Shown: positions 1 to 7,803, numbered from the stretch's first letter. The stretch is 19,359 bases of DNA from Mucor racemosus (GCA_027405735.1 JAPEHQ010000040.1:1-19359); one strand, 5' to 3'. Made by a program: numbers and translations. The notes: a model not told the origin generated them from the sequence alone.

Positions 1-43
1 TATTCACATTCTCTAATTATATGAACTGTTTAAAGGAGTCTAT

Positions 44-61
44 TTATATATATACATATAT
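44..61. repeat. Short TA-rich simple repeat
   Basis: Alternating T/A run interrupted by a single C. It is low-complexity sequence with no assigned role. Confidence 0.6.
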
Positions 62-491
62 CCAATCAAGTCTAGGTGGCACACACTAGTTCCATACTCC
101 TGCATACACGGAGCTTCATAACATAATACACAGCAATGTAGAACTTAACATATCAAACTGTGTCGTAATCTTAACCAAGGACTGCACCCAGATCTGTGGA
201 TGCAACAAGTAGAAGTATAAAACCTTCATGCAAGGTATATTAAGTCTATCATCATGTATAATTGAAGATTAATTGGATCAATATTCACAAGGATGGGATT
301 TTTGCCTTTGTTTTCTGTAGTTGTAAATATAGATTATATTCTGAGGTAGTAAACTTAGAATATAAAATAAGACTGTTTCTAAATAAATAAATGAACCAAC
401 TTTATTGATGTTAATAAGTTTAGAGTGACATTGCAAGTTATATAGTATTTACCAATTCTAATTGTTGATATTACTGTTGTATAAAATATAT

Positions 492-514
492 AGAAAGAGG
501 GAGGGAGAGGGGGA
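492..514 (+). repeat. Purine-only (G/A) tract
   Basis: Twenty-three consecutive purines on the plus strand, rich in GGGA/GAGG, in an otherwise AT-rich flank. It resembles a degenerate GA microsatellite. It could in principle be a relic polypurine tract of an older element, but no LTR edge is visible beside it. Confidence 0.5.
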
Positions 515-720
515 TAATTTATAATGGATTAAGACTTAAATATGATGATGATCTGGCCCTTAATGTTTGTGATCAATTTTGAAGTAACATATTGGGAAAT
601 TTGGGTATCATCAAAACAATTATTATTTTGTAAAACTTATACATAACTCATTATACAGGCCTTAATTTCTGTATTCACAAGATAGGTCTAATGGATTGCT
701 ACTGTGCATTTTTGTTTTAG

Positions 721-740
721 CAAAAAATATTAATTTTTTG
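721..740. repeat. Small AT-rich hairpin
   Basis: Perfect 8-bp inverted repeat (CAAAAAAT / ATTTTTTG) around a 4-nt loop. A nearby 14-bp perfect palindrome of A and T occupies 803-816. In DNA this AT-rich, such palindromes may arise by chance. Confidence 0.35.
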
Positions 741-1137
741 TCGAGATAATCAAAATAATAGTTTTTATCACAGCTTAAGACCTATCATAACGGGGTTCCA
801 AAATTTTTTAAAAAATGGACGAAAAATGATGCAAAAAACAAAATCGTTTAATGGCTCAAGAGCTGCAAAGTAAGTTGACCTAGAGTATCAAATAGCTTTT
901 GTACAGTTTTGAATTCTGCATACATCTAAACAAAAATCGGAAAAGTATTTCACATTAAATTTTGGTGATTTTTTGAAGATACACATCACTTTCTATAAGC
1001 ATGCTTAAAATATAACTAATTGAAGTGATGCGAAAAAACATTACCTATCGATCAAGCTATTGGAAAATCTTTTAGCTGCATTTTTCGTAGAGAAAACAAC
1101 ATTTTTGTCCAATTTTTTTCGGATCAAAATTTGGGAT

Positions 1138-1142
1138 GAGGG
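1138..1142. repeat. Target-site duplication, left copy (GAGGG)
   Basis: The five bases immediately before the left LTR edge match exactly the five bases after the right LTR edge (19151-19155). Five base pairs is the usual duplication left by Ty3/gypsy-type integrases. Its presence only at the outer ends of the array, and not at LTR2 or LTR3, shows that the array has a single pair of host junctions. Confidence 0.9.
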
Positions 1143-1800
1143 TGCAGTAAAATGTAAAATAAAAGCTTGAAAAAAGATACAGTTTAAATCCTTCTTTTCA
1201 AAAAATAGATAGTGTGCAATAGGTCTATATTTCTACTCTATTTATATTAGTTGTGCTTTTGTTATATCTGGGAGTTGCACCGTAACTGTCAGTGATCTAT
1301 CAGAATTAGGAATAACCGAATTACCAACTTAGGACTTCTGTCAAACCGTGATGTTTAACATGCGAATCAGACAATGCTGCATTCCATACATATATCATCA
1401 TGCTACTTATTAAATGATTGAAGCATGATTCCATTGTCTTCATGCAATATCCATATGTTTATTCTTTTTGGTAAATCAATTAGTTTGTTTGTGATTTTAA
1501 AGTTTATATTGAGCTTCTTGATTTACATAATCAAGGCGGTCTTTTAATGCCCGTTTTGGCATATTTGTTAATGATCCGCATAGAGCAATCCTTACTTTGA
1601 TCTATGTGTTTCTTCAGCTTATTTTATGAATCAATTTGCTTTGTTTATGATTCGGTCTATTTTATTTATATGTTAAATTACTAATACTTTCTGTATTTAC
1701 TGTTAAATTCATGTTATCTCTATTGAAATATTAGAGCATGGTTTTATGTGAGATAACATTTAATTTCTTATGTGGGGAAATAGTATCCTAGTTCAGCACA
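1143..1800 (-). repeat. LTR1 (terminal 3' LTR of the array), 658 bp
   Basis: Read on the minus strand it starts TGTGCTGAAC and ends TTTTACTGCA, so it has canonical TG...CA ends. Compared with LTR2 and LTR3 it lacks 1 bp near 1168, 2 bp near 1197 (removing the RNA-sense AATAAA) and 1 bp in a T run near 1556. Its inner edge is followed directly by the polypurine tract of unit 1, and its outer edge by the GAGGG target duplication. Confidence 0.92.
1239..1246 (-). promoter_or_regulatory. TATA-like box, LTR1
   Basis: RNA-sense TATAAATA, about 96 bp from the LTR end. Any transcript from this LTR would run out of the array into the left host flank. Confidence 0.5.
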
Positions 1801-1802
1801 TG

Positions 1803-1809
1803 CCCCCCC
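1803..1809 (-). promoter_or_regulatory. Polypurine tract of unit 1 (G7)
   Basis: In RNA sense a run of seven G, preceded by AGC, ends two bases (CA) before the 3' LTR start TGTGCT. This is the position of the plus-strand DNA primer in LTR retroelements. It is short and G-only rather than the longer mixed A/G tract usual in the group, so the assignment rests mostly on position. Confidence 0.65.
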
Positions 1810-1813
1810 GCTA

Positions 1814-1834
1814 AACTCAATCAAGCATTGAGTT
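1814..1834 (-). repeat. Hairpin next to the polypurine tract (unit 1)
   Basis: AACTCAAT and ATTGAGTT form a perfect 8-bp stem around a 5-nt loop, a few bases upstream of the G7 tract in RNA sense. It recurs at 7647-7667 and 13482-13502. A role in positioning plus-strand priming or in RNA packaging is possible but only inferred. Confidence 0.5.
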
Positions 1835-1968
1835 GACCCGAAGATTCGACATTTGGAGAAACTATTTCTTTATAAAGTTATTGTTTGGAGTAGTAAAAAA
1901 TATTTTTTTTTTTTTTGTAGTTTTGTTGTTTATTTGATTGATAATATAGGTAGAAAGAGTATTGCAAC

Positions 1969-2000
<32 letters not shown>

Positions 2001-2003
2001 CGT

Positions 2004-5000
2004 TTACTTGGAAGTTTTAGGACGCTTGTTGCGACGGAAAGTGCTATTTGATGAGGATTTAGTTTTGCGTGAATTATTTGTAGAGTCTATTTCAGTATCT
2101 TTGGGTGAAGTATTATTGATTCTTTTACGTAAAGTTTCACGGTTACGAAGATCCTTAATTTTCTTCCAGTAATTTGAAATTGGGATGGGGGAGGAGAACA
2201 AGTCAGGTGTGAGCCAATCATTTTCTCTTTCACCATATCCACTCCATTTAGTCAAGTATTCTGTGGTACCATCTGATAAGGTTCGGTGGTCGCGAATTTC
2301 CTCGACGTCGTATACTTTCTCTTCAAGAGCTGTTTCATCAAGGGAAACTACTTTTAATTCAGAAGGTGTATATTCACGATGGAGAAGTTCATGTGAATCG
2401 TCTTTTAAAACGTAATTTCCTGCTTGGGTGCGACGTACTATAACATAGGGTCCTGCATACATTGGAGCTAATTTATTAGCACGTCCTTCCGCCAATCGTA
2501 CCATTACAGGTGTATCAACGGGAATATTTTCAAGTATATAATGTTTTTTGTTAAATTTATCGCTGTACAACTTTGCTAATTCTAATGTGCGTTGTTGTAT
2601 AGCAGGAAAAACAATGTCATTCATGATTTCTGCACGTTTTTGCAATTCTTCAAGTGTTAATGCTTTTCGATTGTTTCTATTTTTTCTTTTGGGGTCAATG
2701 TTCACTTGTCGAGCGTACATTAGGGAAAATGGAGTGCTTGCAGTCCTGTCTCTTACTTTCATGTTGATTACCAACTGAGCAACAGGTAAGCGATCATCCC
2801 AATTGTATGTGTCATTTCCGCACATTTTTCGTAGGGTATTTATGACTATTTTCACCGCATTTTCGCTATGGCCATTCCCTTGGGGGTAATAAGGTGTACT
2901 AAAGACCATATCAATATTTAATGCTTTATTGATATAAGACGACAAGGAATTGCGAAATTCGCGGGCATTATCGCTGACAATGACATTTACACTACAACCG
3001 TAATCAGAAAAAATGGATAGTAGCAAGGAAGCAATTGTATCACTTTGTTTATTCGGTGCTGGGCGAGCGATAATATATTTTGTGCAAATATCAACCACAA
3101 CCAAGATATAGCAATTTCCTTTCCCAGATACGGGTAAGGGTCCAATCATGTCGAGTCCTATAAATTCAAAAGGTTCATACGATACGACACTCTTCAATGG
3201 ATTAAATCCTTTCTTGGTTATATTATGCATTGCACACTCTTTACACGACAACAACACCTCTTTTACATCTTTATATATAGAATTCCAGTGCAGCCCATGA
3301 TATGTTTGAATTTGCTTTACACAAGCTGATATTCCAAAATGGCCAAATTTATGCGCATCTTTAATTATTTGGATTCTATCACTTTCAGGTGGGCAAATGT
3401 AGTCAGTGGTTGCTTCCTTAAATTCTTTACTATTAATCTTGACGGCAAGCACATTTAGATTTTTATCCTTGGAGTACACCTTCTTTTGTTTTATAACTTG
3501 GTTTCCTCCTTTTGCTCTTCGTAACAGGATCAATTTTTCTAATTTTTTTATTTGCTGGTCATGCTCATCAGCAAGTTCTTCGTCTTCAGTAATGGCAGGG
3601 TACAATCTCGATAATCGATCAGCTAAGATATTTTCCATACCTTTGATATGTGATACCGAGAAATTGAATTCACCCAATATTTCCAAGTAACTTTGAAGTG
3701 TACTATTTAGAGTAGACGACGTGAACAAATAGGTAAGGGCTAAGTGATCACAAAGTACAGTTATATTATTGTGTCCCCATAGTAAGGGTTTATACTTTTG
3801 GAAACCATATACAATGGCAGCAGTTTCTCTCCTATTAGTCGACCAATTTCTTTCTGCACTATTAAGAGATCTACTTGCAAATGCAATATGTTTGATTCGA
3901 TCAAACTCATCTTTTTGAAATAGACAAGCCGAAATGCCAAGTACACTTGCATCAGTTTGTAAATAATACGGTTGCGATGGTTCAGGTGCATATAAAATTT
4001 GATTAGACATTAAGATTTGTTTTATTCTTTCGAGTCGATCTGTATGCAACGGGGTCCATTTCTTTTTGATGTCTTTTTCGTTTCGTAGACTATCAATTGG
4101 GGCAGCTACCTTTGACAACATGGGACAATAATCTCGTAAGTGAGAAATAATGCCCATGATGCTTCGTACTTGTTTTGTTGTTTTTGGGATTTCCCAAGAA
4201 TCAATGTTAGATAATTTTCTGGTATCAATTTTGGTGACATTTCTACTGATTACAAAGCCAAGCAAATAAACACTTGTTTGGAAGAAAGAGCACTTGTCAA
4301 TATTGATTCTGAGGTTTACTTTTGTTAGTCGATTTACAACTAAATTTATAAGGATAATTTGTGTTTGTACATCTTTAGAAAAGAGAACAATATCATCGAC
4401 ATAATGCTCCAGACTACCTTGGAATTCACTGTCAATTTTGCTAATATCTTTATTTTCTTTGACATATACTTTTTTTACTTCATTTCTCAGTTCTTGTTCA
4501 ATGCCATTGAATAAAACTGACATATTATAAACGAACTGGCTTACTAGAAATTTCAATCCGAAAGGTGCACGAGTCCATTGATATGTAATATTATTATGAC
4601 TAAATATGAGGCAACGTCTCGATTCAGGTGACACAGGGTATGCAAAATACGCTTGTTTTAGGTCTAAAACACTTATTATATTAGCACGACCTGATACTCT
4701 ACCAAATATTTCCTGAATTTTTGGAATGGCAAAGTTTTCATGACAATCATTGTCAGATATTGCTGCGTTGATTCTTCTCAAATCACAACAAATTCTTAAT
4801 TTGGTTTGTTTTCCAGTAACTGGATCACGTTTGGGTACAGCTAGTAAAGGCGAATGGAAAGTAGGATCAGGTTTTGTTATTTCAACAATTCCATCTTTCA
4901 ACCATTGTTCCAGTTGTATCTTGATTTCGGCATTTGCATTAACAGCTAAGGGGTATTGACGAACAAAGCAATTGCTAGGATTTGTTATTTTTATTTTTAC

Positions 5001-6935
5001 AACTGATTCAGGCATAGTACAAGCAGAATCACTAGGAATGGCAATGTTTTTTTCCAAAGCTGGTTGAATTAAAGCTAATAATTCCTTTCTTTCGCTTGGC
5101 GTCCCATAATCTGCTTTTTCAGGGTTAAACGTATTTTCAGGATCATGATTTATGTCTTCAAATTGTTTCAATTCATTTTCTCTATCTGAATCAGGCCATT
5201 TAAAGGCTACACCACTCAGATAGATATTTAATTTTGGGAGAATGTCGATACCAAGAAGGACATCAAATTCAGTTGACAATTCATCATTAAATTCGATTAC
5301 CTCAAATTCATGTTTAAATTTAATGTTATTTGTGTACGTAACTTCCATTGGCTCAGTTTTACCAACTCTAGTTACAGAGCTGTTTTGTTTATTATCATTT
5401 ACTGAAAGGAAATTTAGGTAACCATTTGTCTTGATTGTTTTAATAGATGAGAAATCTTTATTTAAAATTTTAATATTTATAAAACTAATATCAGAGCCAG
5501 GATCAACTTTGCCAATTACTCTCCTATTATTTAATAGTAAAGGTGTTATTAGTTTCATATTATTGTTATTGTTTGTCTTTTTCGACTTACAAGGATATGC
5601 TCCATTTTCATAAATTTCCTTGATACTATTTTCTAAATTTTCATTTTCATTTCCTTCACTTTTAGAAGCAGAAGAGACCGACAAAACGGAAACAGAAGCA
5701 GACTTTTGCTTCTTGGCAGCATGATATTCTTCACAAGTGTGGCCATGGCGCCAAGTACGACCGCAATGGCGGCAAGGAGCAGGGTTCTTGGTAGCGCGGT
5801 TTGGCCTATTTTTCTCCCCCAACATCCTTGCTTTAGGCAACTCAGAGGTGAGATCCACACCAGAAGACACAGAAGCAGCGACAGACTTCTCAGAGTGAAA
5901 CTTTCGTTTCAACGGAGGATTGCTTGACTTACGGCTGGTATTCCAGGAACCTGGCGTTCTTTCTCCAAGTAAATTGAGAGCAACAGTTGAGATTTCTGAA
6001 GGAGTCCATCCTTGCTGGTTGGTACGCGACAACAAGACAGTTGAGATATTAAGCTGCCACTCATCAGGAAGACTAAGTAGAAAGATATCTCCAAGTGTTG
6101 AGTCTTCTCGATGGTAGCCAGCTTCCCCTGCGGTACGGAAAAATCGAATGGAATATTCATCCAACGTTTCATCATCTTCAATAGCCATGGTCATGACGGC
6201 TCTCTTCTTGTGTAATTTGGAAATTACAGTGCCAAATTTCTTAGCAAAGACGGACTTGACCTCCAACCAAGAGACACATTTGAGGACCACTGTCTTCATC
6301 CAGTCGTCAAGATCATAAGGCAGGGTTAAAGGAATATATTTTTTCCATACATCGTTTATGTCTTGCCCAGACGAATAAACAATTTTTTCAAATTCACCTA
6401 AAAAGTGATCAACGGATTTGTAAACTTCTTCTTGAGGAAAAGGCTTGCTCTTACTATCCTCCAACTGGAACTTTGGGAGGTCCCTTTTGCTAATCTTAAG
6501 CCCAGAAGAGATTGCCAATTTACTTGTTGAGTTTGTAGCCTTGAGACCTGCGGTCAAAGTCTTGATGTGCAATTCCAAGTTTGATAAGACTTCCCGAAGT
6601 TCATTCGCTTTCTTATTCCCTGCAACAGTTTCCAAATTACACATTGCTTCAAGGTAGTCCTTCTTTACTTTTTCCTTTTTTTGCAAAGTTCTTTTCAAAA
6701 TTTCTTTGTGAGAAACAGGTGCAGGAGGGCGAGCATCTTCCAAGATCTCTTGATCAGATGTAGTACTAAGCTTATCTTCTTCATCTACGGTAGGAGGAGG
6801 AGGAGAGATTTCCATGTCCTTCAGCTTCTCAGTAGCAACCGACATGGCAGTAGAAGGTAATAAAGACTCCTCCAAGGGTTCAGGAGACAAAGGTTGCTCG
6901 GGAGACAAGGGAGAATCAGAGGCGATAGAAGACAT
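2004..6935 (-). CDS. gag-pol: Gag-Pol polyprotein with chromodomain, unit 1 (1643 aa, intact)
   Basis: Single fused polyprotein that builds the particle, reverse-transcribes the RNA and integrates the cDNA. Gag: a proline-rich N-terminus (LSPE repeats, PPPP at 45-48), a charged probable coiled coil (about 75-130), a retrotransposon-gag region (about 175-330) and a zinc knuckle (C388, C391, H397 or H399, C401). Protease: D478-P-G, with a second motif around 558-564. Reverse transcriptase: about 655-900, D758 and YVDD at 845-848. RNase H: D995, E1037, D1063, D1106. Integrase: H1195, H1199, C1231, C1234, then D1262, D1322 and E1358 (exact D35E), and GPY at 1495-1497. Chromodomain: about 1541-1590, cage residues Y1542, W1564, Y1567. 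The tail is basic. The start is the first ATG, 36 nt inside the LTR edge. One ORF with no frameshift or stop between Gag and Pol recalls Tf1. Confidence 0.95.
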   Translation of the reverse strand: MSSIASDSPLSPEQPLSPEPLEESLLPSTAMSVATEKLKDMEISPPPPTVDEEDKLSTTSDQEILEDARPPAPVSHKEILKRTLQKKEKVKKDYLEAMCNLETVAGNKKANELREVLSNLELHIKTLTAGLKATNSTSKLAISSGLKISKRDLPKFQLEDSKSKPFPQEEVYKSVDHFLGEFEKIVYSSGQDINDVWKKYIPLTLPYDLDDWMKTVVLKCVSWLEVKSVFAKKFGTVISKLHKKRAVMTMAIEDDETLDEYSIRFFRTAGEAGYHREDSTLGDIFLLSLPDEWQLNISTVLLSRTNQQGWTPSEISTVALNLLGERTPGSWNTSRKSSNPPLKRKFHSEKSVAASVSSGVDLTSELPKARMLGEKNRPNRATKNPAPCRHCGRTWRHGHTCEEYHAAKKQKSASVSVLSVSSASKSEGNENENLENSIKEIYENGAYPCKSKKTNNNNNMKLITPLLLNNRRVIGKVDPGSDISFINIKILNKDFSSIKTIKTNGYLNFLSVNDNKQNSSVTRVGKTEPMEVTYTNNIKFKHEFEVIEFNDELSTEFDVLLGIDILPKLNIYLSGVAFKWPDSDRENELKQFEDINHDPENTFNPEKADYGTPSERKELLALIQPALEKNIAIPSDSACTMPESVVKIKITNPSNCFVRQYPLAVNANAEIKIQLEQWLKDGIVEITKPDPTFHSPLLAVPKRDPVTGKQTKLRICCDLRRINAAISDNDCHENFAIPKIQEIFGRVSGRANIISVLDLKQAYFAYPVSPESRRCLIFSHNNITYQWTRAPFGLKFLVSQFVYNMSVLFNGIEQELRNEVKKVYVKENKDISKIDSEFQGSLEHYVDDIVLFSKDVQTQIILINLVVNRLTKVNLRINIDKCSFFQTSVYLLGFVISRNVTKIDTRKLSNIDSWEIPKTTKQVRSIMGIISHLRDYCPMLSKVAAPIDSLRNEKDIKKKWTPLHTDRLERIKQILMSNQILYAPEPSQPYYLQTDASVLGISACLFQKDEFDRIKHIAFASRSLNSAERNWSTNRRETAAIVYGFQKYKPLLWGHNNITVLCDHLALTYLFTSSTLNSTLQSYLEILGEFNFSVSHIKGMENILADRLSRLYPAITEDEELADEHDQQIKKLEKLILLRRAKGGNQVIKQKKVYSKDKNLNVLAVKINSKEFKEATTDYICPPESDRIQIIKDAHKFGHFGISACVKQIQTYHGLHWNSIYKDVKEVLLSCKECAMHNITKKGFNPLKSVVSYEPFEFIGLDMIGPLPVSGKGNCYILVVVDICTKYIIARPAPNKQSDTIASLLLSIFSDYGCSVNVIVSDNAREFRNSLSSYINKALNIDMVFSTPYYPQGNGHSENAVKIVINTLRKMCGNDTYNWDDRLPVAQLVINMKVRDRTASTPFSLMYARQVNIDPKRKNRNNRKALTLEELQKRAEIMNDIVFPAIQQRTLELAKLYSDKFNKKHYILENIPVDTPVMVRLAEGRANKLAPMYAGPYVIVRRTQAGNYVLKDDSHELLHREYTPSELKVVSLDETALEEKVYDVEEIRDHRTLSDGTTEYLTKWSGYGERENDWLTPDLFSSPIPISNYWKKIKDLRNRETLRKRINNTSPKDTEIDSTNNSRKTKSSSNSTFRRNKRPKTSK

Positions 6936-6971
6936 AAGGTAGAATCAATAATTGATGTAAACTGTAAAAAA
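6936..6971 (-). promoter_or_regulatory. Leader and atypical primer-binding region of unit 1
   Basis: Thirty-six nt separate LTR2 from the start codon. In RNA sense it opens with a short T run followed by TACAGTTTACATC (plus-strand 6954-6966). There is no TGG anywhere in the leader, so pairing with a tRNA 3' CCA end is not supported. The 13-nt segment can pair at 12 of 13 positions with LTR2 segment 7008-7020. A 6-1-6 palindrome (6944-6956) overlaps its downstream edge. The layout resembles the self-priming arrangement of Tf1, where the RNA folds back to prime reverse transcription. Confidence 0.6.
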
Positions 6972-7007
6972 TGCAGTAAAATGTAAAATAAAAGCTTTGA
7001 AAAAAGA

Positions 7008-7020
7008 TACAGTTTAAATC
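7008..7020 (-). promoter_or_regulatory. Self-priming complement in LTR2
   Basis: In RNA sense GATTTAAACTGTA, pairing with the leader segment at 6954-6966 with one mismatch across a 41-nt loop. It lies close downstream of the AATAAA and the inferred transcript start, where a cleaved RNA primer would have to come from in a Tf1-like mechanism. Confidence 0.55.
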
Positions 7021-7024
7021 CTTC

Positions 7025-7030
7025 TTTATT
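7025..7030 (-). terminator. Poly(A) signal AATAAA, LTR2
   Basis: Canonical hexamer in RNA sense between the TATA-like box and U5. As the 3' LTR of unit 2 it would direct polyadenylation about 10-30 nt further on, near 7000-7015. Confidence 0.55.
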
Positions 7031-7070
7031 CAAAAAATAGATAGTGTGCAATAGGTCTATATTTCTACTC

Positions 7071-7078
7071 TATTTATA
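7071..7078 (-). promoter_or_regulatory. TATA-like box, LTR2
   Basis: RNA-sense TATAAATA about 45 nt upstream of AATAAA. A start roughly 30 nt downstream would fall near 7045, giving a short R that contains the AATAAA and, at or near its end, the priming complement. It is the presumed promoter of unit 1. Confidence 0.6.
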
Positions 7079-7228
7079 TTAGTTGTGCTTTTGTTATATC
7101 TGGGAGTTGCACCGTAACTGTCAGTGATCTATCAGAATTAGGAATAACCGAATTACCAACTTAGGACTTCTGTCAAACCGTGATGTTTAACATGCGAATC
7201 AGACAATGCTGCATTCCATACATATATC

Positions 7229-7261
7229 ATCATGCTACTTATTAAATGATTGAAGCATGAT
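7229..7261. repeat. U3 inverted repeat
   Basis: Perfect 8-bp arms ATCATGCT and AGCATGAT around 17 nt. It is present in LTR1 (1397-1429), LTR2 and LTR3 (13064-13096), and lies inside the block deleted from LTR4. It could be a binding site for a dimeric factor; function unknown. Confidence 0.45.
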
Positions 7262-7633
7262 TCCATTGTCTTCATGCAATATCCATATGTTTATTCTTTT
7301 TGGTAAATCAATTAGTTTGTTTGTGATTTTAAAGTTTATATTGAGCTTCTTGATTTACATAATCAAGGCGGTCTTTTAATGCCCGTTTTTGGCATATTTG
7401 TTAATGATCCGCATAGAGCAATCCTTACTTTGATCTATGTGTTTCTTCAGCTTATTTTATGAATCAATTTGCTTTGTTTATGATTCGGTCTATTTTATTT
7501 ATATGTTAAATTACTAATACTTTCTGTATTTACTGTTAAATTCATGTTATCTCTATTGAAATATTAGAGCATGGTTTTATGTGAGATAACATTTAATTTC
7601 TTATGTGGGGAAATAGTATCCTAGTTCAGCACA

Positions 7634-7803
7634 TGCCCCCCCGCTAAACTCAATCAAGCATTGAGTTGACCCGAAGATTCGACATTTGGAGAAACTATTT
7701 CTTTATAAAGTTATTGTTTGGAGTAGTAAAAAATATTTTTTTTTTTTTTTTGTAGTTTTGTTGTTTATTTGATTGATAATATAGGTAGAAAGAGTATTGC
7801 AAC

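Larger units (their letters stand above)
1..1142. other. Left host flank, no gene recognised
   Basis: This is AT-rich DNA outside the retrotransposon array. No frame of 60 codons or more lies in it, and I see no splice-like gene structure, tRNA or rRNA. It contains a short TA tract (44-61), a 23-nt purine run (492-514) and small AT palindromes (721-740, 803-816). It ends in the target-site copy GAGGG at 1138-1142. It could be an older, unrecognised dispersed repeat or ordinary intergenic DNA; the sequence alone does not decide. Confidence 0.6.
1801..2003 (-). other. 3' noncoding region of unit 1 with A-tracts and hairpin
   Basis: It lies between the ORF stop and LTR1. In RNA sense an A29 run (1972-2000) follows the stop codon after only a few bases, a second A14 run lies at 1903-1916, and a perfect 8-bp stem with a 5-nt loop (1814-1834) sits just before the G7 tract. 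No ORF is seen. The long A-run resembles a fossil poly(A) tail captured inside the element, but it may only be a slippage-prone homopolymer. Confidence 0.75.
1143..7633 (-). mobile_element. Retrotransposon unit 1 (3'-most copy in transcript sense)
   Basis: Unit 1 runs from LTR2 as its 5' LTR to LTR1 as its 3' LTR. The 1643-codon ORF is open, and the primer-binding region, polypurine tract and LTR2 are intact. Its 3' LTR differs from LTR2 by three small deletions totalling 4 bp, one of which removes the AATAAA poly(A) signal. A transcript started in LTR2 would therefore lack the expected 3' processing signal in LTR1 and might read on into host DNA (inference). Confidence 0.85.
6972..7633 (-). 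repeat. LTR2 (shared: 5' LTR of unit 1, 3' LTR of unit 2), 662 bp
   Basis: Full-length LTR with TG...CA ends, lying between the leader of unit 1 (6936-6971) and the polypurine tract of unit 2 (7636-7642), with no host DNA at either side. In RNA sense it contains three U3 inverted repeats (ATCATGCT/AGCATGAT at 7229-7261, CTTGATT/AATCAAG at 7349-7367, ATGCC/GGCAT at 7379-7395), a TATA-like box (7071-7078), AATAAA (7025-7030) and the priming complement (7008-7020). From these I infer U3 from 7633 to about 7045, R of roughly 40 nt, and a short U5. Confidence 0.92.

Noticed and set aside
492..514. Purine tract as the polypurine tract of a second, older LTR element
   Set aside because: No TG...CA LTR edge, duplicated sequence or pol fragment is visible next to it.
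803..816. AT palindrome in the left flank as an origin or MITE end
   Set aside because: It is only A and T in very AT-rich DNA, with no matching partner or target duplication found.
1972..2000. Plus-strand T-run as a Pol III or intrinsic terminator
   Set aside because: No Pol III gene or stem lies upstream on the plus strand, and the run is the complement of an A-run in the element's 3' noncoding part.
3406..3690. Plus-strand open frames (for example 94 codons here, repeated at 9241 and 15080) and other 60-90 codon frames inside the units
   Set aside because: They lie antisense or out of frame within Gag-Pol, recur only because the unit is repeated, and show no recognisable domain.
6936..6971. 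Conventional tRNA primer-binding site next to the 5' LTR
   Set aside because: No TGG occurs in the 36-nt leader, so pairing with a tRNA CCA end is not possible in the usual way.
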